In this document: one piece after another, positions 9,004 through 17,911 of the stretch
How positions within the stretch are numbered: the first letter of the stretch is position 1
Layout of the letters: the number at the start of each line of letters is the position of its first letter
Source: Streptomyces meridianus
Lineage (GTDB): Bacteria > Actinomycetota > Actinomycetes > Streptomycetales > Streptomycetaceae
Reading direction: 5' to 3'
DNA: 64,000 nt
NCBI RefSeq assembly: GCF_023703325.1
Contig: NZ_JAMQGM010000033.1
Span: 62,001 to 126,000, forward strand
Notes under the pieces: model-generated
The model's database searches: none
What the model saw: the letters and a program-made list of their open reading frames with translations, nothing else
What the model was told of the DNA's origin: nothing
Translations under genes and position numbers: made by a program

Positions 9004-10803
9004 ATGATTCAGGCCATCGGACTGACGAGCACTTCCCGCAGAAGCCGTCCCTCATGCGTCGATGATCTGACGCTCGAGGCACGCTCCGGGAACATCACCG
9101 TTCTCCTCGGTGCCCGTGGAGCGGGGAAGAGCACGGCCATGCGCCTCATGCTCCATCTCGAACCGGGGCGTGGCATCACGTTGTTCCGCGGGCGTCCTCT
9201 GCATCGGATCAGTCACCCGGCCCACGAGGTGGGTGCCGTACTCGGCGATGTCCCCGGTCACCCCGGCCGGACTGCCCGTAATCACCTCCGGATGGTCGGT
9301 GCCGCGGTGGGAGCCCACCCGGGCCGGGTCGACGACGTGCTCGAGCTCGTCGGGCTGACGGACGCCTCGGACAGCCGGCTCGGCTCGCTCTCCGTCGGAA
9401 TGGACCGCCGGCTGGGACTGGCCGTTGCACTGCTGGCGGACCCGCACTCCCTCGTGCTCGACGAACCCGCCCGAGGCCTGTCGTCGCGCGAAGCAGTCTG
9501 GTTGCACCGGCTGCTCCGAGGATTCGCGGGTCAGGGGGGCACGGTTCTTCTCGCGTCCCGGGACCCCCGTGAGGCCGCGCGCATCGCCGATCGGGTCGTG
9601 ACCCTCGAGGCCGGGCGCGTCGTGGCGGACCAGTCCGTCGCCGACTTCGCGGCCCGACGGCTGCGTCCGCGTGTCAGTGTCCGCTCACCGCACGCTGCGC
9701 GGCTCGCCTCCCTCGTTGACGCCGAACGCCGCGCTGCCGGCAGTCCCGTGGAGGTCGTGCGCGAGAGCGGCAACCGCATCGCGGTCTACGGGAGCACCTG
9801 TGCGGCCGTCGGGGAGACCGCGTTCCGCAACGGCATCCTGATCCACCAACTTGCGGACGAGGTCTTCGACGCAGGTCCGACGCCAGCGCGAGAGCGTACG
9901 AGCGGCCGTCGCTCCGGAGGCAACGGAGGCCCGGAGGCGGGGGATGCATCCGGAGCGGATGCCGCCGGACACACATCACGCCCCAGGCTCTCGGCAGTCG
10001 ATACCGGACCCTCGATCGAACCCCGATCACCCAGCAGTCCTGTGTGGCCGCTGCGTTACGAACTGATCCGGGCCACGGGGGTGCGCGCCGGCCTGCTGCT
10101 CGCTGCGGTCAGCATGGGGGTCTCCCTGGTCGCCGCTCTCCTGCTGGGCCTGATCGGCGAAGGTCCGGCCCCACGGGTTTTCGCCGGCTGGCTCCCCGAA
10201 CTCCCGCTACCCCCGGCCGCGGTCGCCTCCGGCATCTTCGGCGCACTCTCCTTCGGGCAGGAATTCCGTTATCCGGCCCTCGGGTTCGTGCACGGGCCGG
10301 TTCCCCGCCGGCTCGCACTGCTCACCGCCAAACTCGTTGTCACTGCCGCGTTCGCCGTCGCTCTGTCACTGGCGACGCTCGCCCTGAACATGGCAGTCGT
10401 GCGGCTGCTGTTCGGTTCGGCACCGCTGCGTCTCCCCGCCGGCGGCATTGTGCAGACGGTGGGTTGGGCCGGAATCGTCATGGCCTGCGGATGGGCCGGT
10501 GTGATCGCCGCCGGTCTGCTCAGGTCCACTGCCGCCGGCGTCGCCGTGGTGCTCGGGATTCCTCTCGTCGTGGTGCCTGGGCTCCGGATGCTGGCGGACG
10601 GGGGCGAGGGGACGGGTTCGCTTCCCGGTCCGGTCGACGGGCTGCAGACGGCGTCCCTGTTCCACGGTGTTTCCGCAGACGGGCGTTGGACGGCCACGGT
10701 CAACGATCTTCTGGCCTGGTCCGTTCTCGGAACCGGGGCGGGGCTTCTCGGGGTTTCGGCATCGTTGCTTCTGATCGGCTTGCTACGAGGCAGGGTTCGG
10801 TGA
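9004..10803 (+). CDS. ABC transporter with fused ATPase and permease domains
   Basis: A 599-residue protein. Residues 1-230 are an ABC ATPase: GARGAGKST Walker A at ~36-44, LSVGM as a divergent signature motif near 130 and LVLDEPA as Walker B near 155. Residues ~240-340 are a polar linker rich in Arg, Gly and Pro. Residues ~350-599 contain about six membrane segments (LLLAAVSMGVSLVAALLLGLIG, LLAWSVLGTGAGLLGVSASLLLIGLL) and fit an ABC-2 type permease. Export of an unknown substrate is the likely function. Its ATG follows GAGAGAAG. It lies 162 bp upstream of whiH in the same direction. Confidence 0.85.
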   Translation: MIQAIGLTSTSRRSRPSCVDDLTLEARSGNITVLLGARGAGKSTAMRLMLHLEPGRGITLFRGRPLHRISHPAHEVGAVLGDVPGHPGRTARNHLRMVGAAVGAHPGRVDDVLELVGLTDASDSRLGSLSVGMDRRLGLAVALLADPHSLVLDEPARGLSSREAVWLHRLLRGFAGQGGTVLLASRDPREAARIADRVVTLEAGRVVADQSVADFAARRLRPRVSVRSPHAARLASLVDAERRAAGSPVEVVRESGNRIAVYGSTCAAVGETAFRNGILIHQLADEVFDAGPTPARERTSGRRSGGNGGPEAGDASGADAAGHTSRPRLSAVDTGPSIEPRSPSSPVWPLRYELIRATGVRAGLLLAAVSMGVSLVAALLLGLIGEGPAPRVFAGWLPELPLPPAAVASGIFGALSFGQEFRYPALGFVHGPVPRRLALLTAKLVVTAAFAVALSLATLALNMAVVRLLFGSAPLRLPAGGIVQTVGWAGIVMACGWAGVIAAGLLRSTAAGVAVVLGIPLVVVPGLRMLADGGEGTGSLPGPVDGLQTASLFHGVSADGRWTATVNDLLAWSVLGTGAGLLGVSASLLLIGLLRGRVR

Positions 10804-10930
10804 GCAGACTCGAGGAAACCCCCCACATATGTTCGCCAAAACCCGGCGCAAGAGGCCGAGTTGATCCTGATATACCGTCAATTGCGGGTTTATGCGCGAT
10901 CACCCTTTCGTGTGCTTTTCAGCAAAGACC

Positions 10931-10958
10931 TCAAGGGTGCCACGGGCGTCGCCGACAA
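10931..10958 (+). promoter_or_regulatory. Candidate WhiG-dependent promoter of whiH
   Basis: TCAA (10931-10934), a 16-bp spacer and GCCGACAA (10951-10958) resemble the sporulation sigma factor WhiG consensus TAAA-N15/16-GCCGATAA. whiH is a known WhiG target in S. coelicolor. The predicted transcription start lies at or within a base or two of the GTG at 10966. Confidence 0.65.
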
Positions 10959-10965
10959 AGGATTC

Positions 10966-11856
10966 GTGAGTACCCTTGCGCACACCACGATGACATCGGC
11001 TCGCCCCGTCGACTCCGGCATCGCCGGACAGGGCGACCTCGACCGCTACCCGTACGCCGAGAACTCGGGCTCCAGCACCGGTCTCGGTACCCAGACCTGG
11101 GAGGCCGCCGAGCCCGACATGGGCCGGGTCGGCCGCCGCCCCGCCGGCAACCGGGGCCGGGGCCTTCACGGGCAACTCGTCCAGCAGCTCGGCCAGATGA
11201 TCGTTTCCGGTGACCTCGGAGCCGATCGCCCCCTGGTGCCCGAAGAGATCGGCCAGCGGTTCGAGGTCTCCCGAACCGTCGTGCGCGAATCGCTTCGCGT
11301 GCTCGAGGCCAAGGGGCTGGTGAGTGCCCGGCCGAACGTCGGCACTCGCGTCCGGCCGGTCAGCGACTGGAATCTCCTGGACCCCGACATCATCGAGTGG
11401 CGGGCGTTCGGACCCCAGCGCGACGACCAGCGCCGTGAGCTCTGCGAGCTGCGCTGGATGATCGAACCGCTGGCGGCCCGGCTGGCTGCCGGCCACAGCC
11501 GGGAGGACGTCCAGCAGCGGCTCGCCGAGATGATCGGCATCATGAGCCAGGCGCTGACCCAGGGCGACTCGATGACCTTCTCCCGCGCCGACGTCGAGTT
11601 CCACATGCTGCTTCTGCAGGTCGGGGGGAACCGCATGCTCGAGCACCTGGCGGGGATCGTGGCCTCCGCGCTGCAGGTCTCCGGCGGCTCGGTCATGGGC
11701 TGTGACCGGCTGTCCGAAGCCGCTGTGGCGCACCACTCGCGCATCGTCGAGGCGATCGGCGCCGGTGACGGGGCGGCTGCGGAGGCCGCGATGCGGCAGT
11801 TGCTCACCGTCCATCCCGAGGTCGAGCGCGTGGTTCCCGCTCCGCGTGAGCACTGA
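10966..11856 (+). CDS. whiH: GntR/FadR-family sporulation regulator WhiH
   Basis: A 296-residue GntR-type transcription factor needed for sporulation septation in aerial hyphae. The ~70-residue N-terminal extension (ARPVDSGIAGQGDLDRYPYA) is characteristic of WhiH. The winged helix is at ~75-140 (GQLVQQLGQMIVSGDLGADRPLVPEE, FEVSRTVVRESLRVLEAKGLV) and the FadR-type effector domain occupies the rest. The GTG at 10966 was chosen because the known protein begins with S-T-L-A-H here and AAAGGA precedes it. That ribosome-binding site overlaps the candidate WhiG -10 box. It sits directly upstream of hrdB. Confidence 0.95.
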   Translation: MSTLAHTTMTSARPVDSGIAGQGDLDRYPYAENSGSSTGLGTQTWEAAEPDMGRVGRRPAGNRGRGLHGQLVQQLGQMIVSGDLGADRPLVPEEIGQRFEVSRTVVRESLRVLEAKGLVSARPNVGTRVRPVSDWNLLDPDIIEWRAFGPQRDDQRRELCELRWMIEPLAARLAAGHSREDVQQRLAEMIGIMSQALTQGDSMTFSRADVEFHMLLLQVGGNRMLEHLAGIVASALQVSGGSVMGCDRLSEAAVAHHSRIVEAIGAGDGAAAEAAMRQLLTVHPEVERVVPAPREH

Positions 11857-12211
11857 CAAGACCGCCCGAGCGGTGCCCCCGGACGGGTGTCCGGGGGCCC
11901 GGGCCGGGGCCGGTGGAGTCCAGCCCCGAGCCTGTGCGATTGTGCTGAGGCCGCTCTGATTCATCCGGTTCATCCCGCTGTGATCCCGAATGGGCTGTGA
12001 CCCGGCCCACGCGGATTGGGCGTAACGCTCTGCCGGGGAGCGCGATGACCTAAGAGGTGATAGCCGCAGAGGGAATACGGATGTCCATTGCGACGCTGTG
12101 TTACTCCGCGGTTGCCCCCGCGTCGTCGGTTCATCCCCGCCGACGGTCGTCGGCTCAGCTCGTTGCGCGGGTGGAGCCGGAAGCCGTTCCCATCGTTCCG
12201 AGAGGTTGTTC
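11857..12211. other. whiH-hrdB intergenic region
   Basis: 355 bp without a gene. It must hold the hrdB promoter(s) and a long leader. A GGGAAT element at about 12070 recalls the -35 of SigR promoters, but the nearest downstream GTT is 23 bp away rather than the usual 18-19. A G/C-rich hairpin-forming stretch (GGTGCCCCCGGACGGGTGTCCGGGGGCC) follows the whiH stop and may be its terminator. Confidence 0.4.
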
Positions 12212-13777
12212 GTGTCGGCCAGCACATCCCGTACGCTCCCTGCCGAGATTGCCGAGTCCGAGTCCGTTCTGGCGCTCATCGAGCGGGGAAAGGCCGAGGG
12301 GCAGATCGCAGGCGATGACGTTCGTCGGGCCTTCGAGGCTGACCAGATTCCGCCAACCCAGTGGAAGAATGTTCTGCGCAGCCTCAACCAGATCCTCGAC
12401 GAGGAGGGTGTGACGCTGATGGTCAGTGCCGCAGAGGCGCCCAAGCGGACCCGCAAGAGCGTCGCAGCGAAGAGCCCGGCGAAGCGCACCACCGCCACCA
12501 AGACCGTAGCCGCCAAGACGGCCGCGGCCACGAAGACAGCCGCTGCCGCAGCGACTGACGGTGCCGACGGCGTGACCGAGGAGACTCCGGCGCCGCCCGC
12601 CAAGAAGACCGCGGCCAAGAAGACGGCCGCCAAGAAGACCGCGGCGAAGAAGACGGCCGCCAAGAAGACGGCCGCCAAGAAGACCGCGGCGAAGAAGGAC
12701 GTCACCGACGAGATCCTCGAGTCCGCCGACGTCGTCGAGGAGACCCCGGCGGCCGCCGGGAAGCCCGGTGCGGCGCCGGGTGCCGAGGGGGAGCCCGAGA
12801 GCCAGGGTTTCGTGCTCTCCGACGACGACGAGGACGACGCCCCCGCGCAGCAGGTCGCCGCCGCCGGTGCCACCGCGGACCCGGTCAAGGACTACCTCAA
12901 GCAGATCGGCAAGGTCCCGCTCCTCAACGCTGAGCAGGAGGTCGAGCTCGCCAAGCGCATCGAGGCCGGTCTCTTCGGCGAGGACAAGCTCGCCAACTCC
13001 GAGAAGCTCGCCCCGAAGCTCAAGCGCGAGCTGGAGATCATCGCCGAGGACGGCAGGCGGGCCAAGAACCACCTGCTGGAGGCCAACCTCCGCCTCGTCG
13101 TCTCGCTGGCCAAGCGTTACACGGGCCGCGGCATGCTCTTCCTGGACCTCATCCAGGAAGGCAACCTCGGTCTCATCCGCGCCGTCGAGAAATTCGACTA
13201 CACCAAGGGCTACAAGTTCTCGACCTACGCCACGTGGTGGATCCGTCAGGCGATCACCCGCGCCATGGCCGACCAGGCCCGCACCATCCGCATTCCGGTG
13301 CACATGGTCGAGGTCATCAACAAGCTCGCACGCGTCCAGCGCCAGATGCTCCAGGATCTCGGGCGTGAGCCCACCCCGGAGGAGCTGGCCAAGGAGCTCG
13401 ACATGACCCCCGAGAAGGTCATCGAGGTGCAGAAGTACGGCCGCGAGCCCATCTCCCTGCACACCCCCCTCGGCGAGGACGGCGACAGCGAGTTCGGTGA
13501 CCTCATCGAGGATTCCGAGGCCGTCGTGCCGGCCGATGCCGTCAGCTTCACGCTCCTGCAGGAGCAGCTGCACTCGGTGCTCGACACGCTCAGTGAGCGC
13601 GAGGCCGGCGTCGTCTCCATGCGTTTCGGCCTCACCGACGGACAGCCGAAGACGCTCGACGAGATCGGCAAGGTCTATGGCGTCACGCGTGAGCGCATTC
13701 GCCAGATCGAGTCGAAGACGATGTCGAAGCTCCGCCACCCGTCCCGCTCCCAGGTGCTGCGCGACTACCTGGACTGA
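12212..13777 (+). CDS. hrdB: Principal RNA polymerase sigma factor HrdB
   Basis: The 521-residue essential housekeeping sigma-70 factor. The N-terminal region 1.1 is followed by a Lys/Ala-rich linker with seven AKKTA-type units (residues ~130-162) and an acidic stretch (LSDDDEDDAPAQQ). The conserved core begins near residue 225 (DPVKDYLKQIGKVPLLN). Region 2 carries TYATWWIRQAITRAM, and region 4 carries VYGVTRERIRQIESKTMSKL and the terminal LRDYLD. The GTG at 12212 follows AGAGG and matches the established start of the S. coelicolor protein. Its terminator follows at once. Confidence 0.98.
   Translation: MSASTSRTLPAEIAESESVLALIERGKAEGQIAGDDVRRAFEADQIPPTQWKNVLRSLNQILDEEGVTLMVSAAEAPKRTRKSVAAKSPAKRTTATKTVAAKTAAATKTAAAAATDGADGVTEETPAPPAKKTAAKKTAAKKTAAKKTAAKKTAAKKTAAKKDVTDEILESADVVEETPAAAGKPGAAPGAEGEPESQGFVLSDDDEDDAPAQQVAAAGATADPVKDYLKQIGKVPLLNAEQEVELAKRIEAGLFGEDKLANSEKLAPKLKRELEIIAEDGRRAKNHLLEANLRLVVSLAKRYTGRGMLFLDLIQEGNLGLIRAVEKFDYTKGYKFSTYATWWIRQAITRAMADQARTIRIPVHMVEVINKLARVQRQMLQDLGREPTPEELAKELDMTPEKVIEVQKYGREPISLHTPLGEDGDSEFGDLIEDSEAVVPADAVSFTLLQEQLHSVLDTLSEREAGVVSMRFGLTDGQPKTLDEIGKVYGVTRERIRQIESKTMSKLRHPSRSQVLRDYLD
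12599..12697 (+). repeat. 15-bp in-frame repeat in hrdB
   Basis: Six full units of GCC/GCG-AAG-AAG-ACS-GCS plus a partial seventh encode (AKKTA)6-AKK in the linker between region 1.1 and the acidic stretch of HrdB. Third-position variation (C/G) separates units. The linker is known to be variable between species. Confidence 0.9.
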
Positions 13778-13791
13778 TGTACCGGCCGGCG

Positions 13792-13831
13792 AGCCCCCGA
13801 CCCGCACTCCTCCCGCGGGCCGGGGGCTTTT
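13792..13831 (+). terminator. hrdB intrinsic terminator
   Basis: AGCCCCCGACCCGC pairs with GCGGGCCGGGGGCT (13 of 14 pairs, 9-base loop) and is followed by TTTT. It starts 15 bp after the hrdB stop. Confidence 0.85.
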
Positions 13832-13972
13832 CCGTTCGGCGCAGCGCCGCACGCCGGGAATCCCGGGCCTCCCATGGCCGACGGCCGTTCGGGCTGCGAC
13901 CGTCCGGGTGCGATCAGCCGCAAAGTGCCTCACTCTGAGTGGGCACAGTGCATCGCAGAGTCAGGAGCCATT

Positions 13973-14800
13973 ATGCGTCCCACAGTACGAGCGATGATCG
14001 GAACACTGGCGCTGATTGCGGCAACGGCAGCACTCCCTCTGATCGGAAGTTCCCGGGCCTTCGCGGACGGTGTGGTGATCGGGGGGAAGCCGGTGGGGGT
14101 GAAGGACAGTCCCTGGGTGGTGGCACTCGCGAGCAAGGAACGCTTCGGCAGCGGACGCTCCGGGCAGTTCTGTGGGGGAGCGGTCGTCTCTCGGAAAGCC
14201 GTGGTGACGGCCGCGCACTGTCTGAGCCGCCAGGTCCTCGGAGTGGACCGGAACGAGGTGCGCGACCTGACCGTGGTGGCGGGCCGGGGGGACCTGAGCA
14301 GTTCCGGGGGCAGTGAGGTGGGGGTGAGCCGGACCTGGGTCAATCCGGACTACGACGAGGTCACCAATGCAGGGGACGTTGCGGTCCTCACGTTGGAGCG
14401 GTCGCTGCCGGCGGACTCCGTGATATCCCTTGCCGTGGCCGGGGACTCCGCCTACCGGGCGGGCACCGCCGCATCCGTCTACGGCTGGGGCGACACCACG
14501 GGCTCCGGCGCGTACGCCTCCTCGCTCCGTGCGGCCGCGGTGCACGTGCTCGACGATGCGGTGTGCGAGAACGCGTACCCGGGGAGCGTGGACGGAACAT
14601 ACAGCAAGGCGGCCATGGTCTGTGCGGGTGAGTCCCGGGGCGGCCGGGACGCATGCCAGGGCGACAGCGGTGGACCGCTGGTCGCACAGGGCCGCCTGGT
14701 CGGGCTGGTGTCCTGGGGCAGTGGGTGCGGCGAGCCGGGGATGCCCGGGGTCTACACCCGGATCGCCGCCGTGGCGGATCTTGTGACCCGGCAACGGTGA
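13973..14800 (+). CDS. Secreted trypsin-like serine protease (S1)
   Basis: A 275-residue exported protease. The signal peptide is residues 1-31 (MRPTVRAMIGTLALIAATAA, cleavage probably after AFA). The catalytic triad is visible: His in VVTAAHC, Asp in AGDVAVL and Ser in QGDSGGP. The Asp six residues before the Ser (DACQGDS) predicts trypsin-like cleavage after Arg or Lys. Cysteine positions fit the usual S1 disulfides. The ATG at 13973 follows AGGAG at good spacing, and in-frame sequence further upstream is not a signal peptide. Substrates are not known. Convergent with the DUF7455 gene. Confidence 0.92.
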   Translation: MRPTVRAMIGTLALIAATAALPLIGSSRAFADGVVIGGKPVGVKDSPWVVALASKERFGSGRSGQFCGGAVVSRKAVVTAAHCLSRQVLGVDRNEVRDLTVVAGRGDLSSSGGSEVGVSRTWVNPDYDEVTNAGDVAVLTLERSLPADSVISLAVAGDSAYRAGTAASVYGWGDTTGSGAYASSLRAAAVHVLDDAVCENAYPGSVDGTYSKAAMVCAGESRGGRDACQGDSGGPLVAQGRLVGLVSWGSGCGEPGMPGVYTRIAAVADLVTRQR

Positions 14801-14821
14801 CGGCGCGGCCGGGCGGACGAA

Positions 14822-14862
14822 AGCGGGCGGTCATCGCTGGTGATCCAGCGTGACCGCCCGCT
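14822..14862. terminator. Convergent terminator hairpin
   Basis: A 12-bp perfect outer stem (AGCGGGCGGTCA / TGACCGCCCGCT) encloses an inner CGCTGG-TGAT-CCAGCG stem with one bulged T. It lies between the protease (+) and the DUF7455 gene (-) and can serve both. Confidence 0.8.
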
Positions 14863-14908
14863 GTCCGACTCTTGCCGGGCCGCAGGGGCCCGGCGTTGGT
14901 GCGACCTG

Positions 14909-15139
14909 TCAGCGCTCGTCGTCGGGCGCCGTCGCCGGAGGGCTTGTGAGGCGCTCCGTCTCGTCCTGTATTTCGGCGGCGATCTTCTTGAGTTCCGGCT
15001 CGAACTTGCGCCCGTGGTGGGCACAGAAGAGCAACTCACCGCCGCTGGTCAGAACGACGCGCAGGTACGCCTGGGCGCCGCAGCGGTCGCAGCGGTCAGC
15101 GGCCGTCAGCGGGCTCGCGGGTGTCAGAACAGTAGTCAC
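14909..15139 (-). CDS. DUF7455 small zinc-ribbon-like protein (76 aa)
   Basis: A 76-residue conserved actinobacterial protein of unknown role. It has a Cys pair CDRCGAQA at ~17-20 and CAHH at ~39-42, a likely zinc site, followed by a charged helix (HGRKFEPELKKIAAEIQDE). The ATG at 15139 is preceded by AGAAGAGGCGAC. It is located between the protease and the topoisomerase IV B subunit and convergent with the protease. The family name is from recall. Confidence 0.85.
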   Translation of the reverse strand: MTTVLTPASPLTAADRCDRCGAQAYLRVVLTSGGELLFCAHHGRKFEPELKKIAAEIQDETERLTSPPATAPDDER

Positions 15140-15573
15140 GTCGCCTCTTCTCTAGCTCGACGAGCTGTCGTACCAGGGTCAACATCCAGTCGGCCCGAAA
15201 ACGTTCCCGCTCGAGTGTGTTCTTCCCGACATCACGCTTCGGTCCGGGTGGATGGTGGCGGTTGGCGGCGAATGAGTCGTATGTGCGGGGCCTTACGTAT
15301 TCATCGCGCTTGGTCTGGTTTCGTCCCACGGCTGGATTGCCGTTGTAGATGAGGACGTGCCCGGAGCCTAAATGGTTCATGCCTCGATGGGAACGTGATG
15401 TTCATGTCACCCTCAAAGGTGATCGAACGTTTACTCGAAACAGGATTAGCATGGGGAGCGTCGTGGGTGGTGTCGCATCGGCTCTATCAAGCCTCGGTAC
15501 CCTCTCATCGGCGAACTGCGCCACTGCGCCCGGGATCCGGGGCAGCCGTGAAATTCAGCGAGGAGCGAACCGC
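15140..15573. other. Divergent intergenic region upstream of parE
   Basis: 434 bp with reduced GC around 15250-15440 and no gene, lying between divergent DUF7455 and parE. It must carry both promoters. A sequence close to the actinobacterial SOS box, TCGAACGTTTACTCGA at 15423-15438 (10 of 12 consensus positions of TCGAAC-N4-GTTCGA), lies 135 bp before the parE start. An additional GAAC-N5-GTTC half-spaced repeat occurs at about 15389. Confidence 0.4.
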
Positions 15574-17709
15574 GTGACCGCCGAGACGTCCGTGCCGTCC
15601 ACTGCGTTGCTGACCGGAGCAGACCGGGACGGCGGCAATTACACCGCGCGGCACCTGCTCGTCCTCGAGGGTCTCGAAGCAGTGCGCAAGCGCCCCGGCA
15701 TGTACATCGGGTCGACCGACAGCCGCGGCCTCATGCACTGCCTCTGGGAGATCATCGACAACTCCGTCGACGAGGCCCTGGGCGGCCACTGCGCCCGCAT
15801 CGAGGTGATCCTCCACGACGACGGCTCGGTCGAGGTGCGCGACGACGGCCGCGGTATCCCGGTGGACGTGGAGCCCAAGACCGGCCTGTCCGGCGTCGAG
15901 GTCGTGATGACCAAGCTGCACGCGGGCGGGAAGTTCGGTGGCGGCTCCTACGCGGCCTCGGGCGGTCTCCACGGCGTGGGCGCGTCCGTCGTCAATGCGC
16001 TGTCGTCGCGTCTGGACGTGGAGGTGGACCGGGCCGGCCACACGCACGCGATCAGCTTCCGGCGCGGGGTCCCGGGCATCTTCACCGAGTCGGGACCGGA
16101 AGCCCCCTTCGACCCGGCCAACGGGCTGCGCAAGGCGAAGAAGATCCCCAAGAACCGCACCGGCACCCGTGTCCGCTTCTGGGCCGACCGGCAGATCTTC
16201 CTCAAGGACGCCAAGCTCTCCCTGGACACGCTGTACGCGCGGGCCCGGCAGACGGCGTTCCTGGTCCCCGGTCTGACGATCGTCGTCCGCGACGAGCGGT
16301 CCGCCGACGTCCGCGGGGGCACTGCGGAGGGGCCGGTCGAGGAGACCTTCCGGTTCGACGGCGGCATCAGCGAGTTCTGCGAGTTCCTCGCCCAGGACAA
16401 GCCGGTGTGCGACGTCGTGCGGCTGAGCGGGGAGGGCACCTTCAAGGAGACCGTTCCGGTCCTCGACGACCGCGGGCACATGACCCCCACCGAAGTGACC
16501 CGGAATCTGGGTGTCGACATCGCGCTGCGCTGGGGTGCCGGCTACGACACCACGATGCGCTCGTTCGTCAACATCATCGCCACCCCCAAGGGCGGCACCC
16601 ACGTCTCCGGCTTCGAACGAGCGGTGGCCCGGACCGTCAACGAGGTGCTCCGCTCGGCCAAGCTGCTGCGCGTGGCCGAGGACGACGTCGTCAAGGACGA
16701 CGCCCTGGAAGGCCTCACAGCCGTCATCACCGTACGTCTCGCCGAGCCGCAGTTCGAGGGCCAGACCAAGGAGGTCCTCGGCACCTCGGCGGCCTCGCGG
16801 ATCGTCGCCAACGTCGTCGCCAAGGAACTCAAGGCGTTCCTCACCTCGACCAAGCGCGACGGGAAGCAGCAGGCCCGGGCGGTGCTGGAGAAGATCGTCG
16901 CCGCCGCGCGCACCCGGATCGCCGCCCGGCAGCACAAGGAGGCCCAGCGGCGCAAGACGGCCCTGGAGTCGTCGTCGCTGCCGGCGAAGCTGGCGGACTG
17001 CCGCAGTGACGACGTGGACCGCAGCGAGCTGTTCATCGTCGAGGGTGATTCGGCTCTCGGCACCGCCAAGCTGGCCCGCAACTCCGAGTTCCAGGCGCTG
17101 CTGCCGATCCGTGGCAAGATCCTCAACGTCCAGAAGTCGTCCGTCTCGGACATGCTGAAGAACGCGGAGTGCGGAGCGATCATCCAGGTCATAGGAGCCG
17201 GCTCCGGGCGGACCTTCGACATCGACCAGGCCCGCTACGGCAAGATCGTCCTGCTCGTCGACGCGGACGTCGACGGGGCACACATCCGCTGCCTGCTGCT
17301 GACGCTCTTCCAGCGCTACATGCGGCCCATGGTGGAGTCCGGCCGGGTCTTCGCCGCGGTCCCCCCGCTGCACCGCATCGAGCTCACGAACCCGAAGAAG
17401 GGCCAGGAGAAGTACGTCTACACGTACAGCGACAACGAACTGCGCAACACCCTCCTGGAGTTCCAGCGCAAGGGGATCAAGTACAAGGAGTCCATCCAGC
17501 GTTACAAGGGCCTCGGCGAGATGGACGCGGACCAGCTGGCGGAGACCACCATGGATCCGCGACACCGGACCCTGAGGCGGATCAACATCGGCGACCTGGA
17601 CGCGGCCGAGCAGGTCTTCGACCTCCTGATGGGCAACGACGTCGCCCCGCGCCGCGGCTTCATCACCGAGTCCGCGGCGACCCTGGACCGTTCCCGGATC
17701 GACGCCTGA
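15574..17709 (+). CDS. parE: DNA topoisomerase IV subunit B (ParE)
   Basis: 711 residues. It is the GHKL ATPase subunit of the type IIA topoisomerase that decatenates chromosomes, working with the A subunit encoded at 25531-27996. Seen motifs: EGLEAVRKRPGMYIGST, the ATP-site EIIDNSVDEALGG, DDGRGIPV, GGLHGVGASVVNALS and the TOPRIM motifs EGDSALG and LVDADVDGAHI. Length and the RKRPGMYIGS/GGKFGGGSY arrangement fit ParE/GyrB. Calling it ParE instead of GyrB rests on its location near hrdB. The GTG at 15574 follows GAGGAG. Confidence 0.93.
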   Translation: MTAETSVPSTALLTGADRDGGNYTARHLLVLEGLEAVRKRPGMYIGSTDSRGLMHCLWEIIDNSVDEALGGHCARIEVILHDDGSVEVRDDGRGIPVDVEPKTGLSGVEVVMTKLHAGGKFGGGSYAASGGLHGVGASVVNALSSRLDVEVDRAGHTHAISFRRGVPGIFTESGPEAPFDPANGLRKAKKIPKNRTGTRVRFWADRQIFLKDAKLSLDTLYARARQTAFLVPGLTIVVRDERSADVRGGTAEGPVEETFRFDGGISEFCEFLAQDKPVCDVVRLSGEGTFKETVPVLDDRGHMTPTEVTRNLGVDIALRWGAGYDTTMRSFVNIIATPKGGTHVSGFERAVARTVNEVLRSAKLLRVAEDDVVKDDALEGLTAVITVRLAEPQFEGQTKEVLGTSAASRIVANVVAKELKAFLTSTKRDGKQQARAVLEKIVAAARTRIAARQHKEAQRRKTALESSSLPAKLADCRSDDVDRSELFIVEGDSALGTAKLARNSEFQALLPIRGKILNVQKSSVSDMLKNAECGAIIQVIGAGSGRTFDIDQARYGKIVLLVDADVDGAHIRCLLLTLFQRYMRPMVESGRVFAAVPPLHRIELTNPKKGQEKYVYTYSDNELRNTLLEFQRKGIKYKESIQRYKGLGEMDADQLAETTMDPRHRTLRRINIGDLDAAEQVFDLLMGNDVAPRRGFITESAATLDRSRIDA

Positions 17710-17720
17710 GACGTCACCTT

Positions 17721-17772
17721 CGCCCCTCCGCTGCCCCGCCCGGTTCCGCCGGTCCGGGGCGTCGGAGGGGCG
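17721..17772 (+). terminator. parE terminator hairpin
   Basis: CGCCCCTCCG ... CGGAGGGGCG arms with additional GCCCCG/CGGGGC and CCGG pairing inside. It starts 12 bp after the parE stop. Confidence 0.75.
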
Positions 17773-17911
17773 TGGCACTTCCGGCTCCGGCAACCAGCTC
17801 GGACATACATCACCTGATGAGGTGAATGTCGGTAATCGTGCCGCCCGGCTCTTCCCGCTCTGTCCATGCTTGGTCATGCGGTCACGCAGGCTGCGGGCAA
17901 GGAGAGTTCGG

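Noticed and set aside
12070..12105. SigR-type promoter for hrdB (GGGAAT ... GTT)
   Set aside because: The GGGAAT to GTT distance is 23 bp instead of the usual 18-19, so it was noted in the intergenic entry but not called as a promoter.
12155..13933. Long open frame on the minus strand opposite hrdB (592 codons)
   Set aside because: It is the antisense shadow of a highly conserved gene. High GC leaves few stops in this frame, and the sequence has no recognisable domain.
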